The notes: generated from the letters alone by a model not told the origin. 36,765 bases of DNA from an uncultured Thiodictyon sp. (GCF_903946935.1 NZ_CAJAXH010000136.1:1-36765); one strand, 5' to 3'. Shown: positions 1 to 8,779, counted from the first letter of the stretch. Program-made: numbers and translations.

Positions 1-61
1 AAACATAAGGTACGAGACACCGACGGCAAACACGCCACGGTGTCCATTGCGAGGATGATTG

Positions 62-1015
62 ATGACTGAGAGTCCCACCCGCGGCACGCTCTTCCTGGTC
101 GGCATCGGTCCCGGCGGCGAGGCCCACATGACCGCCCGTGCCCGCGAGGCCATCGCCGCCGCCGACACCCTCATCGGCCACGCCACCTACCTGCGTCTGG
201 TGGCCGACTTGGTCACCGATCAGGAGGTGATCAAGAGCACCATGACCGAGGAACTGGACCGGGCGGTGATGGCCGTCGAACTGGCGCAGACGGGTCACAC
301 CGTGGCGCTGATCTCATCGGGTGACAGCGGGGTCTACGGCATGGCCGGACTGACCTACGAGGTCCTGTTTCAGTCCGGCTGGACGCCCGAGACCGGCTGT
401 GCGGTCGAGATGGTACCGGGCGTTACCGCGCTGGCCAGTTGCTCGGCCCTGGTCGGGGCGCCGTTGAGCCATGACTTTTGTGCCATTTCACTGTCGGATC
501 TCTTGACGCCCTGGCCGGTGATCGCCCGCCGGCTCAACGCGGCGGCGGCGGCCGATTTTGTCGTCGCGCTCTACAACCCCAAGAGCGGACGGCGCGCCCG
601 GCAGATCGTCGAGGCGCAGCGTCTGTTCCTCTGCCATCGCCGCCCCGATACCCCGGTCGCCCTGGTCCAGTCCGCCTACCGGCCGCGTCAGCGCCTGGAG
701 CTGACCACCCTGGCCGAGCTGGACAGTCGCGAGGTCAGTATGCTGACCACCGTGCTGATCGGTAACAGCCAGACCCGGATCGAGCACGGGCTGTTAATCA
801 CCCCGCGCGGCTATACCAACAAATACGACCTGCAAGGCCGCACCACGGTTGACGGGGAGCGGGGCGGGCATTCACTCTCCAGCGGGTTGGACGGCTGGCT
901 CGCGACCATCCGCACCGGCGGTGAGTCCGCCGCCGAGCTCGCGCAGCGCTATGGGTTGCCGCAGGACTATATCGCGGCCGTCTTGGCGTCCGCGGATGCG
1001 GCGATTGAAAATTGA
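62..1015 (+). CDS. cobJ: Precorrin-3B C17-methyltransferase with C-terminal extension
   Basis: SAM-dependent tetrapyrrole methylase that methylates C17 of precorrin-3B (or its cobalt form) and contracts the ring during cobalamin synthesis in the cytoplasm. The N-terminus carries the family signature LFLVGIGPGG, followed by AADTLIGHATYL, SSGDSGVYGMAG (SAM-binding loop) and the VEMVPGVTA segment; VALYNPKSGRR is typical of CobJ/CbiJ-type enzymes. The ATG at 62 is preceded by GAGG; a TTG immediately before it is not needed. At 317 residues it is longer than the usual ~240-250: the methylase ends near the ITPRGY motif, and about 60 extra residues follow that I cannot assign. The rest of the cobalamin cluster presumably lies upstream of the window. 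Family call is firm; the role of the tail is unknown. Confidence 0.92.
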   Translation: MTESPTRGTLFLVGIGPGGEAHMTARAREAIAAADTLIGHATYLRLVADLVTDQEVIKSTMTEELDRAVMAVELAQTGHTVALISSGDSGVYGMAGLTYEVLFQSGWTPETGCAVEMVPGVTALASCSALVGAPLSHDFCAISLSDLLTPWPVIARRLNAAAAADFVVALYNPKSGRRARQIVEAQRLFLCHRRPDTPVALVQSAYRPRQRLELTTLAELDSREVSMLTTVLIGNSQTRIEHGLLITPRGYTNKYDLQGRTTVDGERGGHSLSSGLDGWLATIRTGGESAAELAQRYGLPQDYIAAVLASADAAIEN

Positions 1016-1043
1016 ACAGCAGTGATGATGAGGACCAAACAGC

Positions 1044-1601
1044 ATGAATAAGATGATCGTCGGCGCGTTCAGCGCACTCTTGCTCGCCGGCGGTGCGACC
1101 GGTATTGCTTTGGCGGGCGCGGCCGCGACGACGGGTGACGGGTTGTGGGCCAGACTGACCAGCGGGCGCGATGTCCCGCTGATTACGAGCGAGTCCTACG
1201 CCACCGAGTGCGGCAGTTGTCACTTCGCCTACCAGCCCGGGCTGCTGCCCGCCGACGGCTGGGCGCGCATCATGGGCGCGCTGGACGACCACTTCGGCGA
1301 CGATGCGACCCTGGACCCGGCCGTCGCCAAGGACCTGGGTGACTACCTGGCCGCCAATGCAGCCAATGACACCCGCTCCATCCGCTCCCGCGCCTTCGCC
1401 GCCTACCCACTGCCGGCCGACGGTCTCCCGCGCATCTCCAAGACGGTCTTCTTCCAGCGCCGGCACGGCGAGATCCCGGCGCGTCTGGTCAAGGACAATC
1501 CGCAGGTCAAGAGCTTCAGCCAGTGCGACAAGTGCCACCGCCTGGCCGCCAAGGGCCACTTTTATGAGAGCTCGGTCATCATCCCCGGGGGGGAAGGCTG
1601 A
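1044..1601 (+). CDS. Periplasmic diheme cytochrome c (DHC-like)
   Basis: A 185-residue secreted c-type cytochrome. Residues 1 to about 28 form a signal peptide (MNKMIVGAFSALLLAGG then Ala-rich). There are two heme-attachment sites, CGSCH at 56-60 and CDKCH at 161-165, near the start and end of the mature protein, as in the dihaem cytochrome c family (Pfam DHC). Such proteins are small electron carriers, often partners of a membrane cytochrome b. An AGGA ribosome site precedes the ATG, and the gene begins 28 bp after cobJ, so the two may be cotranscribed although the functional link is not obvious. No cytochrome b gene is visible downstream, so the partner is unknown. Confidence 0.85.
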   Translation: MNKMIVGAFSALLLAGGATGIALAGAAATTGDGLWARLTSGRDVPLITSESYATECGSCHFAYQPGLLPADGWARIMGALDDHFGDDATLDPAVAKDLGDYLAANAANDTRSIRSRAFAAYPLPADGLPRISKTVFFQRRHGEIPARLVKDNPQVKSFSQCDKCHRLAAKGHFYESSVIIPGGEG

Positions 1602-1685
1602 GCGTCATTCCGGCCGGGATGCCGCAAGCCCGCGCCAGGGACGGCTGGCCTCGGGCACGGCGCGCAAGCCCGGAAAGGGCGGATG

Positions 1686-1812
1686 TCACGCCAAGGCGCC
1701 AAGGCGCCAAGGTTCTTTTAGTGGCTTCCGCGCTGGGCCATTCAGCCGGCGGGTGCCTTGAATACTGAACCTATCCTATTTGTTTCTTGGCGAGCTTGGC
1801 GCCTTGGCGTGA
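1686..1812. repeat. Dispersed inverted-repeat element, copy R1
   Basis: Left arm reads TCACGCCAAGGCGCCAAGG and onward with the 8-mer GCGCCAAG repeated; the right arm, ending at 1812, is its near-perfect reverse complement. Arms of about 27 bp flank a ~70-bp interior. The same arms occur at 5760, 8629, 17160, 27452 and, as a single arm, 30234. It has no coding capacity and resembles a MITE or a large REP-type element. It fills most of the 359-bp gap between the cytochrome gene and the next gene; I see nothing else in that gap. Confidence 0.9.
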
Positions 1813-1960
1813 GCCATTTCCTGATTGACGTAAGTCACTGATCGCTAGTCTTCCCACGGGCGTCCCGGCGGCACCCCGATGGATCGTGCAATCGACCCGC
1901 GATTACCGCCCCCCACTCGTGGTAGACTCTCCGTCCGGACCAGCCCCGGAGTGAGAGACC

Positions 1961-2836
1961 ATGGACCCCTGCCACCCCTGCCACCACTGCCTGCGCCCGA
2001 CCTTCACCGCCCGTCTGGGCGTGGACCTGGAGTGCGAAGCGGCCATCAACCTGATCGCCGCGCCTGGCCAGGGTGCCGGTCGGCTGCTCGATGACCTGCG
2101 CGGACTGACCGGCCGGGGGCCGCGGCTGGTCGCCAACCTCAAACGGCACCGCGCGAGCCTGCCCGCGCTGGTCACGGACCTGTGGTCCCAGGCCGGGCTG
2201 GGCGGCGGTGCCCCGACCAGCCTGGGCGAGCTCTGCGACCGGCTGGAGCGCGACCTGCCCGCTGCCGCGCTGCTCCTGCACCGCTTCGATGTCCTGCTGG
2301 ACAATCCCGAGCTCGACCCCGCCTACGACGACGCCTTCATCAATGCACTCAATGCACTGCGCAACCGCGGCCTGTCGCTGGTCTGTGTGAGCGCGCGGCG
2401 GCTTGCGCAGCATGTGATCCTGACCCCGGGCGGGGTACGCACCGGCTCCATCCTGGACCTGGCCCGCGAGGACCTGCCGGTCCTGGCCTGGTCCGAGGTC
2501 ATGGCCGAGATCGAGCGGCGCCACCTGTGCCTGGACGAGAAGGACCGCGCTCGGCTGGCCGCTGCCGTGCTGGATAACCCTTGCCCGTGGGACTTCCTGG
2601 ATCTGGCCTGTCGCCGGCTGGCGGACGGTGTCAATCCGACTTGGTCCCTGCGCAAGCGGTTGAAGCGGTGGGCGCAGGAGGTCCATCGGGACGGTCGGCG
2701 GCTCGGCCCCGGGTCGGTGGTGCGGCTGCGTCATCGGTTGCAGACCTGGTGGCGCGCCTCCGGGCTCGGCAAGTTGCTGCCGCTCGCGCGGCTCGGCGCC
2801 TGGATCGGCGGGTTTTTCCCGGGCGGCAGAGGGTAG
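1961..2836 (+). CDS. Degenerate AAA/STAND-like P-loop protein
   Basis: A 291-residue soluble protein that I cannot name. It opens with a CxxCxxC cluster (CHPCHHC, residues 4-10) that could bind a metal. The order of elements looks like an AAA/STAND ATPase whose catalytic residues have decayed: LIAAPGQGAGRLL where a Walker A loop would lie (Lys replaced by Arg, no Ser/Thr), ALLLHRFDVLLDN in the place of Walker B (no DE pair), then LSLVCVSARRL as a sensor-1-like strand and a helical lid. The C-terminus is basic (KRLKRW, RLRHRLQTWWR). GAGAGA before the ATG acts as a weak ribosome site. It precedes a membrane-bound STAND-type ATPase, and both lie between two copies of the same repeat, so I infer a non-hydrolysing partner. 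The ATPase ancestry is inference from motif order. Confidence 0.6.
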   Translation: MDPCHPCHHCLRPTFTARLGVDLECEAAINLIAAPGQGAGRLLDDLRGLTGRGPRLVANLKRHRASLPALVTDLWSQAGLGGGAPTSLGELCDRLERDLPAAALLLHRFDVLLDNPELDPAYDDAFINALNALRNRGLSLVCVSARRLAQHVILTPGGVRTGSILDLAREDLPVLAWSEVMAEIERRHLCLDEKDRARLAAAVLDNPCPWDFLDLACRRLADGVNPTWSLRKRLKRWAQEVHRDGRRLGPGSVVRLRHRLQTWWRASGLGKLLPLARLGAWIGGFFPGGRG

Positions 2837-2906
2837 GGTCCGCTGTGCGGACCGCTCGCCGCCGGCCGGAACCGCTGTGTTGCGACCAGTCGCGCAGCCT
2901 CACCCC

Positions 2907-3140
2907 ATGAAATACATCGTCCTCAAGACCGGCGGACGCGAATGCCCGGTGCTCTTCCCCAGCGACTTTTCTCATCGCTATCTGGCGGACCTCTTTGCCC
3001 CCGCGCCGGTGGTGGCCGCGGGCTTCGTGCATGAGGGACCGGACGGGATCAGTTGCGGGGGCGAGAGCGCCGGCCTGCGGATCGGCTCCCGGGGCGGGGT
3101 GGACGTGGCGCTGATCCGGGGGGCCTTGGGGGAGGAGTGA
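2907..3140 (+). CDS. Small hypothetical protein, 77 aa
   Basis: A short reading frame beginning MKYIVLKTGGRECPVLFPSD and ending in GALGEE. I do not recognise the family. It has no signal peptide or membrane segment, and the middle is Gly-rich. It lies between the degenerate P-loop protein and the STAND-type ATPase on the same strand. The ATG at 2907 is chosen over an upstream TTG because the protein-like sequence begins there; no strong ribosome site is visible. The composition (alternating beta-like hydrophobic segments) looks like a real small protein rather than random frame, but that is a judgement. Confidence 0.5.
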   Translation: MKYIVLKTGGRECPVLFPSDFSHRYLADLFAPAPVVAAGFVHEGPDGISCGGESAGLRIGSRGGVDVALIRGALGEE

Positions 3141-3157
3141 CCCCCAGGCCGCGCAAC

Positions 3158-3310
3158 TTTCTTTCTCGTGACGCCGCTCCAGCGGCGTCAAGCCTGTGTC
3201 TGGCGCTCCGCGCCTTGAGGGGCCAGCGGTTGCCGGAGGCCCTCCCGGACCTCCCGGCGCACAGCGCCTGACACAGGTGTGACACCGCTGGAGCGGTGTC
3301 ACAAGAGAAA
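3158..3310. repeat. Inverted-repeat element made of nested hairpins
   Basis: The left end holds the perfect hairpin GACGCCGCTCCAGCGGCGTC (3170-3189) and the right end a related 24-nt hairpin around GACACCGCTGGAGCGGTGTC (3279-3302). The two ends are also near reverse complements of each other, including the flanking TTTCT/AGAAA. Inside, CCTGTGTCTGGCGC pairs with GCGCCTGACACAGG with one mismatch. It has no coding capacity. It fills the gap before the STAND-type ATPase gene and is a different family from the CCAAGGCGCC repeats. Confidence 0.75.
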
Positions 3311-3386
3311 CAACCACCGACCCAGGGCGTTGCCCTGGGCTGATCTGTGTGACCCCGGTGGGGTCATCGGAAGGAGGTACCAGGCG

Positions 3387-5699
3387 ATGACCAGACCCGA
3401 GCGCAATCCATTTGAACTTCCGGCCGAGCCCAGGGGTGGGCTGGACCTGATTTGGTGGGCGCTCTTTGAGTACCAGCGGCTCGATCGTTATGGCGAGACC
3501 CTGAGCCGTCGCCGCTCGCTGATCCTGTACCTAACTGCGATTCCGTGGATCTGTTTGTTTGCGATTAGCCTGTGGCTGCTCGGCAGCCTGCTCATTACGG
3601 CGCTGGAGTTGCCCTTGAACTTCCCTGGCCAATTCAAAGCAGACTTGATCAGCGCCTTCGCTTCTCACGAAACCTTCACCGGCCGGTTGATTGTAGCTCT
3701 CCGCTTGCGTGCGCAGTGGGTTATATTCCTTCTCGTATTTTTTCTGCTAGGAATGGGCTTGGTCGGGGGCCTGGTAGGGCGCCTAGCAGCGGTACTGGCG
3801 GGGAGCCTCAGAGTCGGCTTATTCTTTAGCCTGGTAAGTGGCCTCGGTTTCAATCTGACAGTAGGTTTGGGATTGGGCTTCGCAATAGGTCTCGGATTTG
3901 GCCTGCAATGGTACCCGCCAGGTATGCTGAGAACGGACTCGCTGAGGAGTCTGGCGGTGGGCCAGGGTTGGGGTCTGGTACTGGGCCTAGCATGGGGGCT
4001 GGGAGCCGGCGTTCAGGCGGGGCTCGGGATCGGCATTGGCATGATGATTGGCTGCTTCTTTGCGTATTATCGGGTGCTGTTCTATCTCATTGAGAGCTTC
4101 CTTGTGCTCTTTCGCCTGGATTTGTGTCATAACCCCTATCTATGGGACTGGGCGGTCGTGCTGCCCATCTGGCGGGCGCGTCGACGACTCACCGACCAAG
4201 CGGCGAAAGACCCCGAGACCGGCGCCGCCTTCATCATGTTTTTGCTTGAGAATCGTCCCTTACAACGTCGGTTAGCGGCGGAGTTGTTGCACCCTGTCCT
4301 TGCCGGACTCTGGGCACAGCGACCTCTGGACCATCTGGCACTGACCTCGCCGCCGACGGTGCAGGACCAACCTCGGTTCAGCCCCTCCGATACCTGGCTC
4401 AGATCACTGGCGGACCTGCGCGCCCAACTCGAGACCGCCCTGCACGAGACCCAGATCAGCTTCCGCCGCGTCGCCTTTGCCGACTTCGCCGCCCGCCTGG
4501 ACGCCTTCCGTGCCCAGACCTTGCTTGAGTCCCAGGACTGGGCGCGTCACTACCTGGCGGCACTCGACCGCTGGCGCTCCGAGGCGGTCAAGGAACTGAC
4601 CCGGATCGAAGACCAAGCGCGTCTGGTTGAACCCATCGCCCCCAATGTCTACCGTCCCGGCTCGCCCCTGCGCCCGGGCCAGGACGCCGACCTGTTCCTC
4701 GGCCGCGAAGACCTGCGCCGCGAACTCTCACGCGAGGTACTGACCGCCCGCGAACTACCCCTGCTCCTGATCCAGGGCCAGCGGCGGGTGGGCAAGACCA
4801 GTCTGCTGAACTTCCTGCCGACCCTGCTCGGAGCGGGGTTCCGGGTGGTCTTTCAGGACATGCAGGGGGCGGCCGTCACCTCGGTCCCGGCCTGGCTCAA
4901 GGACCTGCGGCGGCGGGTGGCGGAGACCCTGCAACTGAAACCGGAGGACTGGGACCCGCCGGACGACTGGGTCGCCGCTTGGGCGGAGCTTGAGCCCTGG
5001 CTCACGGCGGCAGCCGAAGGCGCCCACTGCCGCCTGATCCTCGCCTTCGACGAATACGAGACCCTGCACCGGTATCTGGCGCAGGACCCGGATCAGGGCC
5101 GGCGCCTACTGGGGGCGATCCGCAGCTTCTCCCAGCACCAGACCCAGGTCTGTCTGCTGTTTGCCGGGGCGACGCCCTTCTCTGAACTGCGCCACCCCGA
5201 TTGGTCCGAGTTCTTCGTCCAGGCCCTGCGGTTGCGGGTGGACTATCTGGGGCGGGAGGATTCGCTGCGGTTGATCACGGAGCCGGTGCCGTCGCTGCGC
5301 TACCCGCTCGAGGTCCCGGAGCGCCTGTTTGATCTCACCCGCGGCCACCCGGCCCTGCTCCAGATCCTCTGCAAACACCTGGTGGACATCGCCAACCGCG
5401 ACGGGCGTCGCGCCATGACCATGGCCGACCTGGATGAGGCCCTGGTCCGCGGCGTCGACCGTGAGTCCCCCGCCATGGAGCGTTTTTGGAACGAGTTCTG
5501 CGTCGTCCCCGGCTGCCGTGCCTGTGTGGAGGATGTCCTGGCCGGCCGCCCGCCCGCCAACCGCGCGGCCCTGACACGGCTGGCCGAGCACGGTTATATC
5601 ATCGAAGCGGACGGCCGCTGGCGCCTTCGGGTGCCGCTCTTCGAGGACTGGCTGCGGCGCTATCGGGAGGGGTTCGATGGGATGTCGAGCGGGGTTTAG
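3387..5699 (+). CDS. Membrane-anchored STAND-type P-loop ATPase
   Basis: A 770-residue protein in three parts. Residues about 44-73 and 110-240 are hydrophobic and strikingly Gly-rich (for example GLGLGFAIGLGFGL), giving several membrane spans. Residues about 250-430 are a charged helical linker. The C-terminal part begins with a DLFLGREDLRREL entry motif, then Walker A GQRRVGKT (464-471), Walker B LILAFDEYE (550-558), a sensor-like LLFAGAT (590-596) and a winged-helix region (NRAALTRLAEHGYIIE). This order is typical of bacterial nSTAND/AAA ATPases, which work as regulated molecular switches. The ATG is fixed by a near-perfect AAGGAGG site; an upstream in-frame ATG at 3279 lies inside the preceding repeat and is rejected. 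The ligand and effector are unknown; signalling or defence is possible. Confidence 0.8.
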   Translation: MTRPERNPFELPAEPRGGLDLIWWALFEYQRLDRYGETLSRRRSLILYLTAIPWICLFAISLWLLGSLLITALELPLNFPGQFKADLISAFASHETFTGRLIVALRLRAQWVIFLLVFFLLGMGLVGGLVGRLAAVLAGSLRVGLFFSLVSGLGFNLTVGLGLGFAIGLGFGLQWYPPGMLRTDSLRSLAVGQGWGLVLGLAWGLGAGVQAGLGIGIGMMIGCFFAYYRVLFYLIESFLVLFRLDLCHNPYLWDWAVVLPIWRARRRLTDQAAKDPETGAAFIMFLLENRPLQRRLAAELLHPVLAGLWAQRPLDHLALTSPPTVQDQPRFSPSDTWLRSLADLRAQLETALHETQISFRRVAFADFAARLDAFRAQTLLESQDWARHYLAALDRWRSEAVKELTRIEDQARLVEPIAPNVYRPGSPLRPGQDADLFLGREDLRRELSREVLTARELPLLLIQGQRRVGKTSLLNFLPTLLGAGFRVVFQDMQGAAVTSVPAWLKDLRRRVAETLQLKPEDWDPPDDWVAAWAELEPWLTAAAEGAHCRLILAFDEYETLHRYLAQDPDQGRRLLGAIRSFSQHQTQVCLLFAGATPFSELRHPDWSEFFVQALRLRVDYLGREDSLRLITEPVPSLRYPLEVPERLFDLTRGHPALLQILCKHLVDIANRDGRRAMTMADLDEALVRGVDRESPAMERFWNEFCVVPGCRACVEDVLAGRPPANRAALTRLAEHGYIIEADGRWRLRVPLFEDWLRRYREGFDGMSSGV

Positions 5700-5759
5700 C
5701 GGTATTGGTCTCGTCCCGACTATTTTGGGCGCGGCCCCTTAACCTAAGAAAGCGCGGTT

Positions 5760-5896
5760 CTCACGCCAAGGCGCCAAGCTCGCCAAGGTTTTTCAAAACG
5801 TTATTGTCGTTCGCCACTCACCGCAGGGTGATGCCGATGCTGCGCACATCTCGTTGTTTATTATTGGCGTCTTGGCGTCTTGGCGCCTTGGCGTGA
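5760..5896. repeat. Dispersed inverted-repeat element, copy R2
   Basis: Arms carry CACGCCAAGGCGCCAAGCTC on the left and the reverse complement ending in CTTGGCGTGA on the right. The interior stretch ATGCCGATGCTGCGCACATC is found inverted inside copy R4 (17160-17289), which shows that the two are true copies of one element, interior included. It lies directly after the STAND-type ATPase gene, in the 292-bp gap before the purC terminus. Confidence 0.9.
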
Positions 5897-5952
5897 GCAA
5901 ATGCCGGACTTAGGCTTAACGGCCGATGCCGCAAGCAGTGCCGAAAACCTTA

Positions 5953-5976
5953 CGGACAGGGCAAATGCCCCGTCCG
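5953..5976 (-). terminator. Possible intrinsic terminator after purC
   Basis: CGGACAGGGC, loop AAAT, GCCCCGTCCG forms a 10-bp stem with one mismatch, just past the purC stop on the minus strand. Reading in the purC direction the stem is followed by GTAAGGTTTTC, a weak U tract. Plausible, not strong. Confidence 0.4.
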
Positions 5977-5991
5977 ACCTGGGAGCGCCGA

Positions 5992-6876
5992 TCAGGCGCC
6001 GGTCAGTCGCTCCTCTGCCTCGCGATATTTGGCGGCGGTGCGCTCGATGATGTCTTGCGGCAGGTTCGGACCGGGGGCGGTCTTGTCCCAGTCCAGGGTC
6101 TCCAGATAATCGCGCACGAACTGCTTGTCGAAGCTCGGGGGGCTCGTGCCCGGGCTGTATTGGTCGGCGGGCCAGAAGCGCGACGAGTCGGGGGTCAGCA
6201 CCTCGTCGATCAGGTGCAGACGGCCGTGGTCGTCCAGGCCGAACTCGAACTTGGTGTCGGCGATGATGATGCCGCGGCGCAGGGCGTAGGCGGCGCTCTC
6301 GCGATAGATCCGCAGGCTGGCATCCCGTACCTCGCCCGCCAGCTCGGCGCCCAGGAGGCGGATGGTGTGGGCGAAGTCGACGTTCTCGTCGTGGGTGCCG
6401 AGTTCCGCCTTGGTCGACGGGGTAAAGATGGGCTCAGGCAGCGCGTCGGCCTGGCGCAGCCCCGCCGGCAGCCCGATGCCGCACACGGCGCCGCTCGCCT
6501 GATAGTCCTTCCAGCCCGAACCGATCAGATAGCCGCGTACGATGGCCTCGACCGGCAGCGGCTTGAGCCGGCGCACCACCAGTGCGCGCTCCCCCAGTTG
6601 TGCGCGCTCCGCCGGGTCGGTCACGACCTCCTCGAGCGGGATGCCGCTCAACTGATTGGGAATCAGCCCCGCGGTGCGGGCGAACCAAAAGTTCGACACC
6701 CTGGTCAGGACCTCGCCCTTGCCGGGGATGGGCTGGGGCAGCACCACGTCGAAGGCGGACAAGCGATCGGTCGTCACCACCAGCAGGTGATCGGTGCCGA
6801 CGGCATAGAGGTCCCGGACCTTGCCCCGGCCGATCAGCGGCAGGCCCCGGAGGTTGGATTCAAAGAGTGCGGACAT
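5992..6876 (-). CDS. purC: Phosphoribosylaminoimidazole-succinocarboxamide synthase
   Basis: Converts CAIR and aspartate, with ATP, to SAICAR in de novo purine synthesis. The 294-residue product is of the larger SAICAR synthase type. Diagnostic stretches are the N-terminal [19 protein letters not shown] (substrate and ATP-binding region), [31 protein letters not shown] and [13 protein letters not shown]. The ATG at 6876 is preceded by GGAG at suitable spacing, and the protein then starts MSALFESNL as in homologues; 21 extra upstream in-frame residues are not family-like. It is divergent to ridA across about 130 bp, which should hold both promoters, although I could not pick a convincing one. 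Confidence 0.96.
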   Translation of the reverse strand: MSALFESNLRGLPLIGRGKVRDLYAVGTDHLLVVTTDRLSAFDVVLPQPIPGKGEVLTRVSNFWFARTAGLIPNQLSGIPLEEVVTDPAERAQLGERALVVRRLKPLPVEAIVRGYLIGSGWKDYQASGAVCGIGLPAGLRQADALPEPIFTPSTKAELGTHDENVDFAHTIRLLGAELAGEVRDASLRIYRESAAYALRRGIIIADTKFEFGLDDHGRLHLIDEVLTPDSSRFWPADQYSPGTSPPSFDKQFVRDYLETLDWDKTAPGPNLPQDIIERTAAKYREAEERLTGA

Positions 6877-7009
6877 GGGTGCTCCCCGGTCGAATGGGCC
6901 GACAGTATATCGGCTCGCGGGGCGGCGGGTGGTTTGCATTGCGCGGGGGATGTCTTACCATCTTGCCGCAGTTTCTTGCCCACCACCTTCACCAACGCGG
7001 ACTCACCAG

Positions 7010-7396
7010 ATGTCGAGACAAATCATCAGCACCGACCAGGCCCCCCAGGCCATCGGGACCTATTCGCAGGCGGTTCGGGTAGGGGATACCGTCTATCTCT
7101 CCGGCCAGATCCCCCTGGTGCCGCAGACGATGTCCCTGGTGGACGGAGATATGGAGGCGCAGATCAGGCAGGTATTTTGCAACCTGTCCGCGGTGGCGAC
7201 CGCGGCGGGGGGCAACCTGGCCGACGTGGCGAAGCTCAATGTCTTTCTGACCGATCTGGCGCATTTCCCCCTGGTTAACCAGGTCATGGCCGAGTTCTTT
7301 GCCGAGCCCTACCCGGCGCGGGCCGCCGTTGGTGTGGCGGCCCTGCCCAAGGGCGCGGCGGTGGAGATGGATGCGATCCTGGCGCTGGGCGGCTGA
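7010..7396 (+). CDS. ridA: RidA-family reactive enamine/imine deaminase
   Basis: The YjgF/YER057c/UK114 family hydrolyses reactive 2-aminoacrylate-type intermediates made by PLP enzymes. The 128-residue length is standard. The sequence shows [16 protein letters not shown] at the start, VYLSGQIPL, then a central Ala-rich helix and the signature [21 protein letters not shown] with the conserved substrate-binding Arg, ending in EMDAILAL. The ATG at 7010 is taken because homologues start at the MSRQII position. It lies upstream of a lytic transglycosylase gene in the same direction with a gap of about 100 bp. A cytosolic homotrimer is expected from the family. Confidence 0.95.
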   Translation: MSRQIISTDQAPQAIGTYSQAVRVGDTVYLSGQIPLVPQTMSLVDGDMEAQIRQVFCNLSAVATAAGGNLADVAKLNVFLTDLAHFPLVNQVMAEFFAEPYPARAAVGVAALPKGAAVEMDAILALGG

Positions 7397-7493
7397 CGTG
7401 CGCTAAGTCTTGCGAAACTGAGGCCTTGGCTTGCAATCATTAGAGGATGGTTTACCATTCCAGGCTCTGCTACCCAGCCCTCGGGGTGTTTTT

Positions 7494-8609
7494 GTGCGCG
7501 TCATCCTGTCCCGTTCCCGGTCACTGTTTTCGCTCCTGTTGGTCCTGTCGCTGGTGGGTTGCGGCTCCAACCCCACGCGGGAGGTGGGCCGCAATGCCCC
7601 CGAACGTTCCTCCCATGGCGGCTATGGAACCAGCAGTTCAGCGACCTTCGCCGACAACCCGGCCGCGCTGCGCTTCGCCCAGATGATGCAGCAGCGCCAT
7701 GGGTACGATGCCCAGTCGGTGATGTCCATCCTGTCGCGCGCGCAACGCCAGTCTTGGATCATCGCGCAGATGGACAAGCAGGCGAGCCGGCCCGCGCGCA
7801 GCGGCGGTTCGTCGGTGCCCACCGGGGGTTGGACGCGCTACCGGGCCAAATTCGTCACCGCCGACAACATCGACAAGGGTGTAGCCTTCTGGCAGCAGCA
7901 TCGCGGCGAGTTGCAGCGGGCCTCGGCCACCTACGGGGTGCCGCCGGAGATCATCGTCGGCATCATCGGCGTGGAGACGCGCTGGGGCCGGATCATGGGC
8001 AAGACCCGCATCATCGACGCGCTGGCCACCCTGTCATTCGCCTACCCGCGTCGGGCGGACTATTTCAGCGGCGAGCTGGAGGCCTTCCTGCTGATGACCC
8101 GGGAGGAGGGCATCGACCCCTTCCAGCCGACCGGCTCCTTCGCCGGGGCCATGGGGTATGGTCAGTTCATGCCATCGAGCATCCGTCAGTACGGTGTCGA
8201 CTTCAACGGCGACCACCATCGCACCCTGTGGCATCCGGTGGACGCCATCGGCAGCGTCGCCAACTACTTCAAGGGACATGGTTGGCGCACCGGGGAGCCG
8301 GTGGCGGTGCGCGCGAATGCCGGGCCGGCTGCCGGTTCGCTCAAGGCCGGGTTCGACACCAGTTACTCGCTCGCGACCCTGGCGGGTGCCGGGATCACGC
8401 CGAGCGGGTCGCTGGGCGGGGCGACCACGGTGAGCCTGCTCAAGTTCGACGTGGGTACCGGCTACGACTATTGGTTGGGGCTGCACAACTTTTATGTGAT
8501 CACCCGCTACAACCACAGCGCCTACTATGCGATGGCGGTCTATCAACTCGGCAACGCGGTCAAGTCGCGCCTGGGTGGCGGCGGGGTCCGGGTGGCCGGG
8601 CTGCCCTGA
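7494..8609 (+). CDS. mltB: Membrane-bound lytic murein transglycosylase B
   Basis: A 371-residue lipoprotein enzyme that cleaves peptidoglycan glycan strands at MurNAc-GlcNAc to form 1,6-anhydro ends. A lipoprotein signal peptide (SLFSLLLVLSLVGC) places it at the outer membrane. The slt2/MltB domain begins around KFVTADNIDKGVAFW; the catalytic Glu is in IIGVETRWG, and GAMGYGQFMPSSIRQY and NYFKGHGW are family hallmarks. I choose a GTG start because it gives a normal short signal peptide; an upstream TTG would add 21 residues unlike a signal peptide. A Ser/Gly-rich linker of about 90 residues separates the lipobox from the enzyme. A repeat element follows 20 bp after the stop. Confidence 0.92.
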   Translation: MRVILSRSRSLFSLLLVLSLVGCGSNPTREVGRNAPERSSHGGYGTSSSATFADNPAALRFAQMMQQRHGYDAQSVMSILSRAQRQSWIIAQMDKQASRPARSGGSSVPTGGWTRYRAKFVTADNIDKGVAFWQQHRGELQRASATYGVPPEIIVGIIGVETRWGRIMGKTRIIDALATLSFAYPRRADYFSGELEAFLLMTREEGIDPFQPTGSFAGAMGYGQFMPSSIRQYGVDFNGDHHRTLWHPVDAIGSVANYFKGHGWRTGEPVAVRANAGPAAGSLKAGFDTSYSLATLAGAGITPSGSLGGATTVSLLKFDVGTGYDYWLGLHNFYVITRYNHSAYYAMAVYQLGNAVKSRLGGGGVRVAGLP

Positions 8610-8628
8610 GCTCAAAGAGGGGAATTGC

Positions 8629-8766
8629 TCACGCCAAGGCGCCAAGGCGCCAAGCTCGCCAAGGTTTTTCAGCGTGTTATCCTCGCTGGGCGATCCGCCC
8701 GGCGGGCGATCTGGTGACTTCGCCTACCCTATTGTATTTCTTGGCGAGCTTGGCGCCTTGGCGTGA
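8629..8766. repeat. Dispersed inverted-repeat element, copy R3
   Basis: Has the longest arms of the family: CACGCCAAGGCGCCAAGGCG continuing to CTCGCCAAGG on the left, with the reverse complement CTTGGCGAGCTTGGCGCC on the right. It lies between the convergent mltB and the following minus-strand gene, so it may also act as a bidirectional terminator. Confidence 0.9.
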
Positions 8767-8779
8767 CACCATCGCCTCG

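Noticed and set aside
1835-2734. Minus-strand frame of 299 codons over the degenerate P-loop gene
   Set aside because: Gln/Arg/Pro-rich antisense frame without motifs; the plus-strand protein has coherent structure and a start signal.
5926-7278. Long plus-strand open frame of 450 codons across purC
   Set aside because: It is antisense to purC, which has full family motifs and a ribosome site; the antisense translation is a typical GC-rich shadow without motifs.
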